From: an uncultured Candidatus Saccharibacteria bacterium
Lineage (GTDB): Bacteria; Patescibacteriota; Saccharimonadia; Saccharimonadales; Saccharimonadaceae
Direction of reading: 5' to 3'
Length of the DNA stretch: 64,000 nucleotides
Assembly: GCA_946408595.1 (NCBI GenBank)
Contig: CAMJSX010000003.1
Location: 1 to 64,000, forward strand
The first letter of the stretch is position 1. The number at the start of each line of letters is the position of its first letter. A program made the position numbers and the translations under genes. Below are positions 28,573 to 36,856 of the stretch, one piece after another. Below the pieces are notes generated by a model. That model did not search any database. It was not told the origin of the DNA and was given only the letters and a program-made list of their open reading frames with translations.

Positions 28573-29133
28573 TTAAATCTGTGCTTGTATTGTTTGCTCC
28601 TTTCCTTTAGGTTTTGTGATGTACGGAATAATTATCAATGTCACGAGGAATGTTCCAACTATTAATGCAAAATAAAGACCGGGCGGACGCTGTAAATAAA
28701 ATGAGACATAACCAAGCAATGGGATTGTGACAATAGGAGCCCCGATAATATTCTTTTCATGGACCAACTTACTGTCTGCGGAATTATTAGCATCACCTTT
28801 GGTACGGAATCTGGTTACTGTCATACCGTTATTATCAATTTCGGTTAAGATTTCAGTAACACGGTGGGTGACGACGGTTTTTTCATTGTTCATAAAAGTG
28901 ATAACATCACCTTCTTTGATATTTGAAATATCAACCGGAGTGGTATAAATCAAAGACCCCACTGGATAATGTGGCTCCATGGAACCGGAAGTGACAGTAA
29001 ACATTTGAAATCCGAAAAGACGCAGGGTAATCAAAAGAACAGCAAATAATAATATCATTGTCACAGCAAACGATGAGGACAAATACCACATGCGCTGCAA
29101 TCGACGTTTAATCGTTATGCTAACTCCACTCAT
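28573..29133 (-). CDS. sipW: SipW-like signal peptidase I (ER type)
   Basis: SipW-type signal peptidases process TasA-like proteins. Two membrane segments (about residues 20-45 and 155-180) flank the catalytic part. The Ser is in TVTSGSMEPHYPVGS. The residue that is Lys in ordinary bacterial enzymes is His here (VVTHRVTE), as in ER-type enzymes, and TKGDANNSAD is the conserved acidic box. ATG 29133 is chosen by a -10 (TAAAAT) seven bases upstream; in-frame ATGs further up overlap that element. First gene of the cluster. Confidence 0.88.
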   Translation of the reverse strand: MSGVSITIKRRLQRMWYLSSSFAVTMILLFAVLLITLRLFGFQMFTVTSGSMEPHYPVGSLIYTTPVDISNIKEGDVITFMNNEKTVVTHRVTEILTEIDNNGMTVTRFRTKGDANNSADSKLVHEKNIIGAPIVTIPLLGYVSFYLQRPPGLYFALIVGTFLVTLIIIPYITKPKGKEQTIQAQI

Positions 29134-29221
29134 TAATGCCATTTTACATAAGTGGAATGAATAAATCAATCTTGTTTTTGCTAATTTTTATGTTGTTAGA
29201 TTTTTCTATCAAAAATATTTG

Positions 29222-29230
29222 TGGTAAAAT
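29222..29230 (+). promoter_or_regulatory. extended -10 (TGGTAAAAT), leaderless DUF308-like gene
   Basis: Six bases separate the element from the ATG at 29237. Confidence 0.7.
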
Positions 29231-29236
29231 AATAAT

Positions 29237-29920
29237 ATGAATAAACTAGTAAAACGTGGATTCTCAGCATACAAAATCTTTTTAAAAAATAAAATCGCCT
29301 CATCGATCATGATGTTGATGGCTGGCGTGATGATGTTTATCGCAGCATTGAATGGAAAAGGCAATGATACCAAGTCGTTACCAATGTTGATAACTTCAAT
29401 TGGTGCAATTTTGACTTTTTGGGGCGTCTATAGAGTCGGTTATGTTAAAGCTGTTTTCGATAAAATGGACAAAACTAACCGCGAAGAAAAAACTGCTGGA
29501 CAGAAGGTTCTGATTTCACAAATTGGCGAGACGCTATTATATATATTAGTACTTGGTTTAGGGATTCTTCTTTTAACCAACGAGGGGCTCACCAATAAAG
29601 TATTAAACCTCATGGCTGGTGGCTTCACTACCTTAAATGGCGTTCTCGGAGCAATCAGCGCCTACAAGAATCGTGAGAACAAAGATTTTCGTTGGAAGTT
29701 TATGATTGTGCTAACGGTGATCGAACTAATCCTCGGTCCATACTTTATCTTTGCATCAGATTCAATTGATATTAATGGCTACATTATTATGGGTGTTCTA
29801 ACCACTGTAGCCGGCACCATTGAAGTCATTTCTGCACTTACTAAAGACAATTTAAAAGGTACCATTAAAGACGGTAAAGACATCGTTCGCATCATCAAGG
29901 ACGGCGAAGAATCGGAATAA
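29237..29920 (+). CDS. DUF308/HdeD-like membrane protein
   Basis: The 227-residue protein has six hydrophobic segments arranged in pairs (about residues 20-40, 50-70, 95-115, 120-140, 155-175, 180-205), with Gly-rich turns such as GVMMFIAALNG and LMAGGFTTLNGVLG. This resembles HdeD/DUF308 proteins. Biochemical role is unknown. A charged tail follows the last segment. It is a single gene ahead of tRNA-Thr. Confidence 0.6.
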   Translation: MNKLVKRGFSAYKIFLKNKIASSIMMLMAGVMMFIAALNGKGNDTKSLPMLITSIGAILTFWGVYRVGYVKAVFDKMDKTNREEKTAGQKVLISQIGETLLYILVLGLGILLLTNEGLTNKVLNLMAGGFTTLNGVLGAISAYKNRENKDFRWKFMIVLTVIELILGPYFIFASDSIDINGYIIMGVLTTVAGTIEVISALTKDNLKGTIKDGKDIVRIIKDGEESE

Positions 29921-29963
29921 AATCCACTTTTATTTATTAAATATGTTATAATAGTCACAAGTT

Positions 29964-30039
29964 GCCGCGATAGCTCAGTCGGTAGAGCGCATCCATGGTA
30001 AGGATGAGGTCACGAGTTCAAATCTCGTTCGCGGCTCCA
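29964..30039 (+). tRNA. tRNA-Thr (anticodon GGT)
   Basis: 76 nt with encoded CCA. GCCGCGA pairs with TCGCGGC; anticodon loop ATGGTAA. A TGTTATAAT promoter lies 11 bases upstream (29944-29952). Confidence 0.95.
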
Positions 30040-30051
30040 TTTTTTTGTCAT

Positions 30052-30076
30052 AAAAAAGCCCCCTAGATTAGGGGGC
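30052..30076 (-). terminator. terminator of the minus-strand unknown gene
   Basis: GCCCCCT / AGGGGGC stem, five-base loop, then TTTTTT on the minus strand. Confidence 0.85.
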
Positions 30077-30123
30077 AAGCACTTAATTAGGAAGCATTGG
30101 TCATCTTGATGAGGTTTTCCATC

Positions 30124-30195
30124 TTATCCTTCATCTTCATCATCTTCTTCTTTGAGCATATCAGTGATGGCTGCCAAAAGGCTGAGATCGCTCAT
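30124..30195 (-). CDS. possible 23-residue acidic peptide coupled to the upstream gene
   Basis: An ATG that overlaps the stop of the gene at 30192-30770 (ATGA) opens a frame ending after KEEDDEDEG. Overlap of this kind often means coupled translation. The peptide has no recognised match and is short, so this is tentative. The rest of the gap to the terminator holds nothing else I can support. Confidence 0.35.
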   Translation of the reverse strand: MSDLSLLAAITDMLKEEDDEDEG

Positions 30196-30770
30196 AACAC
30201 CAAGGAGCCTAGGATTAATTTTTTGTCGATGGGCCCATTTAAACAGAGTCCCATATAGGCAAAGAACTTATCCTCACGAATCCAATGGGCCCGATAGATT
30301 AAACGAAAGATTGCGATGTTGAACCTTTTGTCTATTCGCTCGATTTTGCCAGATGAGAGGAATGAGATTAATGGTATGACGGCATTGGAATTTAGACTTT
30401 CGATTGCGATAGCAATTTCTTTATCGTAACCTTTCATTTCTCGGAAGGCATCTCGGACTTTCTGGGGGATTTTCCTGCTATTTTGATTCACTATCTCTTT
30501 ATCTATAGCTATAAGCTGTAGAAAATAGAAAGTATTGACTACCATTGCTGTTCGCTCTATGAGCTCGTTAGCCATTTGTTCATCAAGGTATCTCTGCGTT
30601 GCTATTGCCGACGCATAGCTTAACACTGTCTGTACGAGTTCTTTATCTGATGATGTGAAGAAGGGGGGATCGCCGTCTTTTTTAAGGCCAAAACCGTCAA
30701 AAACTTTTCCCAGGCTTTTTATATCATTATCCGAAATGATTTTAAGAAGCCTTTTACGAGTGATTTCCAT
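30192..30770 (-). CDS. unknown cytosolic protein
   Basis: The 192-residue product is mostly alpha-helical in character (long Leu/Ile/Lys patterns), without signal peptide or membrane segment. No family was recognised. An AGGAGG site stands before the ATG, and a TGATAAAAT element about 60 bp upstream gives it a leader that includes a short GGCC-type hairpin. It has its own terminator at 30052-30076. Confidence 0.65.
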   Translation of the reverse strand: MEITRKRLLKIISDNDIKSLGKVFDGFGLKKDGDPPFFTSSDKELVQTVLSYASAIATQRYLDEQMANELIERTAMVVNTFYFLQLIAIDKEIVNQNSRKIPQKVRDAFREMKGYDKEIAIAIESLNSNAVIPLISFLSSGKIERIDKRFNIAIFRLIYRAHWIREDKFFAYMGLCLNGPIDKKLILGSLVL

Positions 30771-30836
30771 ACCAACCTCCTAATTATAAAATACAAGGCC
30801 TTAGCTTGGGCCTATGTTATATATTTTATCATATTA

Positions 30837-31520
30837 TTATGTTTTGTCAATAGAAGAGTTTTTATTTTCCCCACAATGGTCGTGGTCGGGGTTTTGCTCA
30901 AGATGATGGTGATGATGGCGTGAAAGATGTGGGAAGATAAATTCGAGCCCTACTTTAATGATTACAAGAGAAATAACTAAACTAACATAATGACTAATAT
31001 CAACATGCCATATTAAATAGATCACAGCCGATATCAGCACCACGACAGAAATCCAGGTGTCATTCATCGTTTCTGCGCCAGAAGCAATCAGGACATTAGA
31101 TTTAACTTTCTTGCCAGTCTGTTTAAGATATCTTGCAAGTAAATACTTAGTTGCAATAGACGCTACTAGCACAATCATGGTTGGGATAGAATATTCTACT
31201 TCTTCCGGAGAAATAAGGTTTTTAATAGAAACAACAATTAACTCAATTGCAACTGCGATTATGATCAGTGATATAAGAATTGTAGTGATACGTTCAATTT
31301 TGGCACGTTGATTAGAAAGCTTTTTGTGATTTGCAAGTTTTTCACTCACGATAATCAAAAGGCCAGAAACAGAATCAATTAAACTATGAATAGCATCAGA
31401 AGCAATAGCTAGAGAATTCGATATAAATCCGACAATTATATTAAAAACCGCCAACAAAAAATTCATCAAAATAAACAAATAACCAGATTTTACGATTGTC
31501 TTACTACGGTTGTCATTCAT
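30837..31520 (-). CDS. cation diffusion facilitator family transporter, short form with His-rich tail
   Basis: CDF proteins export Zn, Mn, Fe or similar divalent ions by proton exchange. Six membrane segments are visible. The first metal-site motif is SDAIHSLIDS (about residue 40); the second, normally HxxxD, reads ETMNDTW (about residue 150). The C-terminal cytosolic domain is absent; instead there is SRHHHHHLEQNPDHDHC, a likely metal-binding tail. The ATG lies six bases from an extended -10. Metal choice is unknown. Confidence 0.82.
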   Translation of the reverse strand: MNDNRSKTIVKSGYLFILMNFLLAVFNIIVGFISNSLAIASDAIHSLIDSVSGLLIIVSEKLANHKKLSNQRAKIERITTILISLIIIAVAIELIVVSIKNLISPEEVEYSIPTMIVLVASIATKYLLARYLKQTGKKVKSNVLIASGAETMNDTWISVVVLISAVIYLIWHVDISHYVSLVISLVIIKVGLEFIFPHLSRHHHHHLEQNPDHDHCGENKNSSIDKT

Positions 31521-31526
31521 AGTTTC

Positions 31527-31535
31527 ATTTTAGCA
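31527..31535 (-). promoter_or_regulatory. extended -10 (TGCTAAAAT), leaderless CDF gene
   Basis: Minus-strand element exactly six bases from the ATG at 31520. A divergent TGCTATAAT for the next gene lies at 31543-31551. Confidence 0.78.
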
Positions 31536-31574
31536 TATAAATTGCTATAATAATTACAGTAAACAGGAGATAAT

Positions 31575-32336
31575 ATGTTTGATTTAAAAGGATGCGTAGC
31601 GGTTGTGTCTGGTGCATCATCCGGTCTTGGTCAACAAATGGCCATGGCCCTTGCAAGACAAGGAGCGAGTTTAGTTATTTTGGCCAGGCGCATGGAAAGA
31701 TTGGAAGAGTTCAGACCGAAGCTACTAGAAGCCGGTGCTGGAGATGTTCTAGCGATTAAATGTGACGTCACCTCGACCGAAGAAATTAATCACGCAGCCG
31801 AAGAAGCCGAAAAACACTTTGGCAAGATAGATATTTTAGTCAACTGTGCCGGCTCATCCAAAGACAAAGGCGTCATTGAAATGACCGATGACGAATGGGA
31901 TTTCACTATTGCGACAGACGAAACTTCAGTATTCAAGATGACCCGTGCTTTTGCGAATATCATGAAAAAGAATCATTACGGCCGAATTATTAATATTGCC
32001 TCAATGTATGGTCTAGTCGGGAATACAGAAATCCACACCGTAGCCTATCACGCAAGTAAAGGCGCAGTAGTTAATTTCACACGTGCCGTGGCAGCAGAAT
32101 TAGCCCTAGACGGGATTACCTGTAATGCGATTTGCCCAGGTTATTTTGAAACCGAACTCACGAAACAAGTACTCGATACGCCGCAGTTCCAAGAATTCGC
32201 CAAGACTCATGTGCCAATGCAAAGATACGGAAAACCGGGCGAGTTAGATGCCGCAGTTGTGTTCTTAGCCTCAAAAGAAGCATCCTACGTAACAGGATTA
32301 ATAATGCCAGTAGATGGTGGTTATACTGCTATATAA
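31575..32336 (+). CDS. short-chain dehydrogenase/reductase (FabG-like)
   Basis: The Rossmann glycine motif is SGASSGLG near residue 14, NAG appears as NCAGSS, and the catalytic Tyr and Lys are in YHASKGAVV. The end GLIMPVDGGYTAI is typical of FabG-type enzymes. Length 253 is normal. Substrate is uncertain: no other fatty-acid gene is nearby. AGGAGA lies before the ATG, and the promoter TGCTATAAT leaves a leader of about 17 nt. Confidence 0.9.
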   Translation: MFDLKGCVAVVSGASSGLGQQMAMALARQGASLVILARRMERLEEFRPKLLEAGAGDVLAIKCDVTSTEEINHAAEEAEKHFGKIDILVNCAGSSKDKGVIEMTDDEWDFTIATDETSVFKMTRAFANIMKKNHYGRIINIASMYGLVGNTEIHTVAYHASKGAVVNFTRAVAAELALDGITCNAICPGYFETELTKQVLDTPQFQEFAKTHVPMQRYGKPGELDAAVVFLASKEASYVTGLIMPVDGGYTAI

Positions 32337-32354
32337 TATATATAAGGAGATTTT

Positions 32355-32891
32355 ATGTATAAAGGTACCAAAACAGAAGAAAATTTAAAAGCAGCTTTTG
32401 CCGGTGAATCGCAAGCTCGCAATAAGTATGATTATTTTGCGTCTAAAGCAAAGAAAGACGGCTACGAACAAATCGCTGCCATTTTTGCTGAGACGGCTCT
32501 AAACGAAAAAGAACATGCCAAAATGTGGTACAAGGAACTTCACGGTGGCGAAGTTGAGCCAACTGAAGTAAATCTTGAAGTTGCAGCTGAAGGCGAAAAC
32601 TATGAGTGGACCGATATGTATGTCGGCTTTGCTAAAACCGCTCGCGAGGAAGGCTTCGAAGAATTAGCCAAGAAATTTGAAGGCGTTGCCGCAATCGAAA
32701 AATCGCACGAAGAAAGATATCGTAAGCTACTTAAGAATATCAAAGATAAAGTAGTGTTCTCGCGTGATGGTGACACAATTTGGGTTTGTCGTAACTGTGG
32801 CCACATTGTAGTTGGCAAAGATGCTCCAGAAATCTGTCCAGTTTGTAGCCATCCAAAATCATATTTCGAAATCAAATCACAAAACTACTAA
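32355..32891 (+). CDS. rubrerythrin
   Basis: Rubrerythrin reduces hydrogen peroxide through a di-iron centre and is usual in anaerobes. The ferritin-like part (about residues 1-140) has the iron ligands in [22 protein letters not shown], and [11 protein letters not shown]. The C-terminal rubredoxin-like domain has CRNCG and CPVCS, so a full Cys4 site is kept. Length 178 is normal. It is 18 bp after the SDR, with AAGGAG before the ATG. Confidence 0.95.
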   Translation: MYKGTKTEENLKAAFAGESQARNKYDYFASKAKKDGYEQIAAIFAETALNEKEHAKMWYKELHGGEVEPTEVNLEVAAEGENYEWTDMYVGFAKTAREEGFEELAKKFEGVAAIEKSHEERYRKLLKNIKDKVVFSRDGDTIWVCRNCGHIVVGKDAPEICPVCSHPKSYFEIKSQNY

Positions 32892-32896
32892 AAAAA

Positions 32897-32972
32897 TGGA
32901 GCCGACTGTCAGGTTTGAACTGACGACCTACGGTTTACAAAACCGTTGCTCTACCAGCTGAGCTAAGTCGGC
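32897..32972 (-). tRNA. tRNA-Thr (anticodon TGT)
   Basis: Minus-strand 76-nt tRNA with encoded CCA. GCCGACT pairs with AGTCGGC; anticodon loop TTTGTAA. The 3' end is five bases from the rubrerythrin stop. Confidence 0.95.
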
Positions 32973-33005
32973 ATAAAGCTATTATAGCATATCTAGAAAT
33001 AAATA

Positions 33006-33014
33006 TGCTATAAT
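33006..33014 (+). promoter_or_regulatory. extended -10, leaderless rmuC
   Basis: TGCTATAAT, then six Ts, then the ATG at 33021. Confidence 0.8.
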
Positions 33015-33020
33015 TTTTTT

Positions 33021-34136
33021 ATGGATATAGCGTTAATGGTTGTGGGGGTATTAATAATAGTATTACTTTTGGTGCTGATTTTTAAAAAGTCAGGCACGGA
33101 GAAATCTGCCGATTTCAAATCGATGGAAGAAAGATTGATTCGTATGGAAGGCCAGGTCAAGGAAATCAATCCGGCCATCGACAGAAACTTCCGTGAAAAC
33201 CGCAAGGAAATTGCCGAGAACCTCGAAAGATTACAGACCGGCAACGAAAAGAAACTTGAGGAAATGCGTGAAACGGTTGATGAAAAACTAAAAGCATCAG
33301 TAGAAAAACGTTTCAACGAAAGTTTCAAATCAATTTCGACCCAACTTACGCAAGTTTATCAAGGCCTTGGCGAAATGAAAAACCTCGCAACCGGCGTAGG
33401 CGATCTTAAAAAAGTGATGGAAGGCGTAAAAACCCGTGGTATTTATGGAGAAGTGCAACTTGGTTCTATTATCAGTGATATGCTAAATAAATCCCAATAC
33501 GAAGAGAACATCGCCACGAAGCCAGGCTCAAATGACCGCGTAGAATTTGCAATTAAAATGCCAGGTAAAGAAGACAACGTTTATCTACCAATCGACTCTA
33601 AATTTCCAGTCGAGAATTATTCTAGATTAATTGCGGCCTATGATAGCGGAAATAAGGCAGATATTGCACTTTACCAAAAAGCACTGGCTAATGACGTAAA
33701 AGAACAGGCTAAAAAGATTTCAACCAAGTATTTGGAGCCACCAATGACTACAGAATTTGGAGTGATGTTTGTGCCAACTGAGTCTTTGTATGCGGAAATT
33801 ATTCGTATCCCAGGTCTCTCGGACGAGATTCGTAAGAAACTAAAAATTACTATTGCTTCACCATCAACGCTCCCTGTGATGCTAAATGGCTTGGTGATGG
33901 GTTTCCGCACCTTGGCAATCGAAAAACGTTCAGCAGATGTTTGGCAGACTCTCGGTGCCGTCAAAACTCAATTTGGCAAGTTCGGTGACCTACTCGAGGG
34001 AGTACAAAAGAAACTTCAAGAATCAGCTAACAAAATCGATGATGCTAAGACCACTTCTCGTCAAATTGAACGAAAACTTAAAGACGTCGAAGAACTACCA
34101 GAATCAGAATCAGTCAAGCTAATTGGCAAAATCTAG
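33021..34136 (+). CDS. rmuC: RmuC-family DNA recombination protein
   Basis: RmuC proteins are membrane-tethered with a nuclease-like domain and limit rearrangements at inverted repeats in E. coli. The order here is membrane segment (about residues 3-22), coiled coil (about 35-115), then the domain with GIYGEVQLGSII, YLPIDSKFPVENY, KYLEPPMTTEFGVMFVPTESLYAEI given as KYLEPPMTTEFGVMF and PTESLYAEI, and ASPSTLPVMLNGLVMGFR. Length 371 is normal. The stop overlaps that of lepB on the other strand. Confidence 0.94.
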   Translation: MDIALMVVGVLIIVLLLVLIFKKSGTEKSADFKSMEERLIRMEGQVKEINPAIDRNFRENRKEIAENLERLQTGNEKKLEEMRETVDEKLKASVEKRFNESFKSISTQLTQVYQGLGEMKNLATGVGDLKKVMEGVKTRGIYGEVQLGSIISDMLNKSQYEENIATKPGSNDRVEFAIKMPGKEDNVYLPIDSKFPVENYSRLIAAYDSGNKADIALYQKALANDVKEQAKKISTKYLEPPMTTEFGVMFVPTESLYAEIIRIPGLSDEIRKKLKITIASPSTLPVMLNGLVMGFRTLAIEKRSADVWQTLGAVKTQFGKFGDLLEGVQKKLQESANKIDDAKTTSRQIERKLKDVEELPESESVKLIGKI

Positions 34137-34801
34137 AAACCACGAATTTTATCAAACGGGAATAACCTTAATATTACCGGACCGATAATACGACAAAACG
34201 GGATAGTACCAAGTCCATTTCTGGAGTCCCAAGAATGGGAACCTTCACGGTTGTCGCCTGAAACAAATAATTCACCTTCAGGCACTACCATATCAACCTC
34301 ACCTGACGTGTATTGTTTCGGGCCATCATCTTCGGATTTGCGCCAGTCAGTATCATAAACAAATCCCTCAGGATGCTCTTCATTATAAATGGTCATAGTG
34401 CCATATTGTACAACAACACGTTCACCAGGGAATGCGATAACACGTTTAATAATATATTGATCATTAACACCAGATGGGACGGTACAAGTCATCGGATTAT
34501 TCACACCGGCTTCTTTGTAAGCTTTAACAGCTTCTTCATCTTCATTTATAAATACTATAATCTGACCGCGCTCAGGAATGTATTCCTTACCTAGAAAATG
34601 TTCCCAAGAAACCACCGCACGATTAACTACAACTCGGTCGTCATTATGCAAAGTGTTCTCCATACTAGCGCCGACAACATTATAGGAACGGTAAACATAA
34701 GTATTCAAGAACAAAGTCCCCAGAACAATCGCAGCAATGAAGCCAAAAAGACTAAGTATATCTTTAATTAACGGGTGTTTTTGGAAAAATGTTGGTTGCA
34801 T
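34133..34801 (-). CDS. lepB: signal peptidase I
   Basis: Removes signal peptides of secreted proteins outside the membrane. One N-terminal membrane segment (about residues 12-32) comes first. The catalytic Ser is in GASMENTL, the Lys in YIIKRVIAFPGE, and the conserved box is SGDNREGSHSWDSR. The 222-residue length fits. The gene is leaderless: TGATATAAT stands six bases before the ATG. It would serve ordinary exported proteins, while SipW serves the TasA-like ones. Confidence 0.95.
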   Translation of the reverse strand: MQPTFFQKHPLIKDILSLFGFIAAIVLGTLFLNTYVYRSYNVVGASMENTLHNDDRVVVNRAVVSWEHFLGKEYIPERGQIIVFINEDEEAVKAYKEAGVNNPMTCTVPSGVNDQYIIKRVIAFPGERVVVQYGTMTIYNEEHPEGFVYDTDWRKSEDDGPKQYTSGEVDMVVPEGELFVSGDNREGSHSWDSRNGLGTIPFCRIIGPVILRLFPFDKIRGF

Positions 34802-34807
34802 TATTTA

Positions 34808-34816
34808 ATTATATCA
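34808..34816 (-). promoter_or_regulatory. extended -10, leaderless lepB
   Basis: Minus-strand TGATATAAT six bases from the ATG at 34801. Confidence 0.8.
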
Positions 34817-34858
34817 CTTTTAAGCTAATTTTTATAAATCTGCTATAATATAGAATAT

Positions 34859-35641
34859 ATGGCAGATTTCGTTTTTGCAAGAAAGTCTAGAAACATCGCA
34901 AGTACCACAGTACACATTTTTCTAAATATCTTACTTGGCATTAGCGTTGTTTTAATCACCGTCTTCAGCGGCACACCACTATTTGGCTTGATATTAGTAT
35001 TAGTATCAAAATGGCGAGTCTTTGCAGTACGAAGCCGCTACATCTGGCTAAATATCAAGTCAAATCTAGTCGATTTAATAGTAGGTATTAGTATAGTCTT
35101 GTTGACATATTACGCCGGGAACACCTTACTGCCAGTAGACTTCCTGTTAATGGCATTTTACATAATTTGGTTAACAGTAATCAAGCCACAATCAAACGAA
35201 ACAGCTACACTGGTGCAATCATTATCCGCAGTATTTCTCGGCATGTCCACAGTGACGTTTATCGCTTCCGGCCAAAACCCACTTCTTACAATACTGCTGG
35301 CATTTCTAGTGGGTTATTCAGCGAGCCGACACGTCCTTTCGCAAACGAGCAGTAATGATTTTACTTTGACAACACTCGTATGTGGGTTAGTCTTCGCCGA
35401 AATAGCTTGGCTCTGCCAATCTTGGGCAATTATATACACCTTCGGAGCCTCCGGGATTAGAATTCCGCAGGTAGCGATTATCATGACCATCTTTGCCTTT
35501 GTCTATAATTACGCAAGACAGGCGATGATTCGCTACCAAGATGATTTTAGATTTCGCCACATCATCGCGCCAGTATTATTTGGCGTGATTTTAGTAGGCA
35601 TTATTGTAATTTGGTTTAGTAACCCAATATTTAATATATAA
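34859..35641 (+). CDS. polytopic membrane protein of unknown function
   Basis: The 260-residue product has about eight hydrophobic segments with few charged loops (RSRYIWLN, RYQDDFRFRH). No family was recognised. A TGCTATAAT element lies nine bases upstream. It is nine bases ahead of the HtrA-type protease gene and probably cotranscribed with it. Confidence 0.7.
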   Translation: MADFVFARKSRNIASTTVHIFLNILLGISVVLITVFSGTPLFGLILVLVSKWRVFAVRSRYIWLNIKSNLVDLIVGISIVLLTYYAGNTLLPVDFLLMAFYIIWLTVIKPQSNETATLVQSLSAVFLGMSTVTFIASGQNPLLTILLAFLVGYSASRHVLSQTSSNDFTLTTLVCGLVFAEIAWLCQSWAIIYTFGASGIRIPQVAIIMTIFAFVYNYARQAMIRYQDDFRFRHIIAPVLFGVILVGIIVIWFSNPIFNI

Positions 35642-35650
35642 AGGAGTAAA

Positions 35651-36856
35651 ATGGAAGAAAACAAGGGTGATAATTTTGAAAAAGAAAAAGCAAATAAGCC
35701 AGATGAAGGTAAAGAGCAAACAAAAAAAGCCAAAAAATCTCATGGCAATGGATTTGCAATCTTTTTAGCATCGTTGGCATTGATTGTATCGTGCACCGGA
35801 ACAGTTTTTAGCGTTTTAAGCTATCAAAAATCAGCCACTCCGCTTACTATCCTGACCGGCGATGGTAAAGATGGCAATTCTGCAAATTTCGTTGAAGGTT
35901 CGGTAGCCGACATTGTCAGCAAAGTGTCTGAAAGTGTGGTGTCAATAGTCACGTCCATCAAGTCAACCGGATTCTTTGGCTACAGTTATGATTCTCAAGC
36001 GGCAGGAACAGGGATAATCGTTACAGCCGATGGCTATGTTCTCACCAACAAACACGTCATTGAAGACGCAACGAAGATCAGCGTCGTTCTTGACGATGGC
36101 ACTACTTATGAAGATGTAAAATTGGTAGCCACTGACCCACTAAATGATATTGCCTTCCTCAAAATCGACGGCGTATCTGATTTGAAATCAGCGACTTTAG
36201 GCAATTCCAAGACCATCACTGTAGGTCAACAAGTCATTGCTATAGGTAATGCCCTAGGTATGTATCAAAACACTGTCACCTCAGGAATTATTTCCGGGAT
36301 TGGGCGCTCTTTAACTGCAACAGATAGCACCGGCACTATGCAAGAAGAATTGAATGATATGATTCAAACTGATGCAGCCATTAACTCTGGTAACTCAGGT
36401 GGTCCATTGATTAATGCTGCTGGTGAAGTCATCGGGATCAATACCGCTACCGGAGTATCAGCAGAGAATATGGGTTTTGCCATTCCGATTTCATCCGTGA
36501 AAGGGATGCTCACACAGCTGATTGAAAAAGGCGAAGCTCAGAGGGCATATATTGGTGTTTACAGCGTAGAAATTACACCAGACGTTGCCAAAGAGTATAA
36601 TTTACCAGTCAGTTCAGGCGTATATCTATATAATTCAGCTAAATATTCAGCAATTGTCAAAGGCAGCCCAGCCGAAAAAGCCGGTTTACAGAATAAAGAC
36701 ATCATCACCGCAGTAAATGGCGTCAAAATTGGAGCATCTGGCTCATTATCAACCCTAATCGGTGAATACAAACCTGGTGATACGGTCCAATTGACAGTCA
36801 TTCGCGACGGCAATGAAATCGCAATCAATGTTACCTTAGGTGCTTATTCTAAATAG
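35651..36856 (+). CDS. HtrA/DegP-family serine protease with PDZ domain
   Basis: These proteases degrade misfolded or surplus proteins outside the membrane. The Lys-rich cytosolic start (about residues 1-35) is followed by one membrane segment (about 36-60), a trypsin-like domain with His in LTNKHVIED, Asp in DPLNDIAFLK and Ser in NSGNSGGPL, and a C-terminal PDZ domain (KAGLQNKDIITAVNG). Length 401 is normal. AAGGAG precedes the ATG. The 3' end overlaps prmC on the other strand by eight bases. Confidence 0.95.
   Translation: MEENKGDNFEKEKANKPDEGKEQTKKAKKSHGNGFAIFLASLALIVSCTGTVFSVLSYQKSATPLTILTGDGKDGNSANFVEGSVADIVSKVSESVVSIVTSIKSTGFFGYSYDSQAAGTGIIVTADGYVLTNKHVIEDATKISVVLDDGTTYEDVKLVATDPLNDIAFLKIDGVSDLKSATLGNSKTITVGQQVIAIGNALGMYQNTVTSGIISGIGRSLTATDSTGTMQEELNDMIQTDAAINSGNSGGPLINAAGEVIGINTATGVSAENMGFAIPISSVKGMLTQLIEKGEAQRAYIGVYSVEITPDVAKEYNLPVSSGVYLYNSAKYSAIVKGSPAEKAGLQNKDIITAVNGVKIGASGSLSTLIGEYKPGDTVQLTVIRDGNEIAINVTLGAYSK

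Noticed and set aside
34133..34801. LepB lacking its catalytic lysine (Arg in VVVNRAVV)
   Set aside because: The general-base Lys lies in the later IIKRVIAFPGE motif, which is intact.
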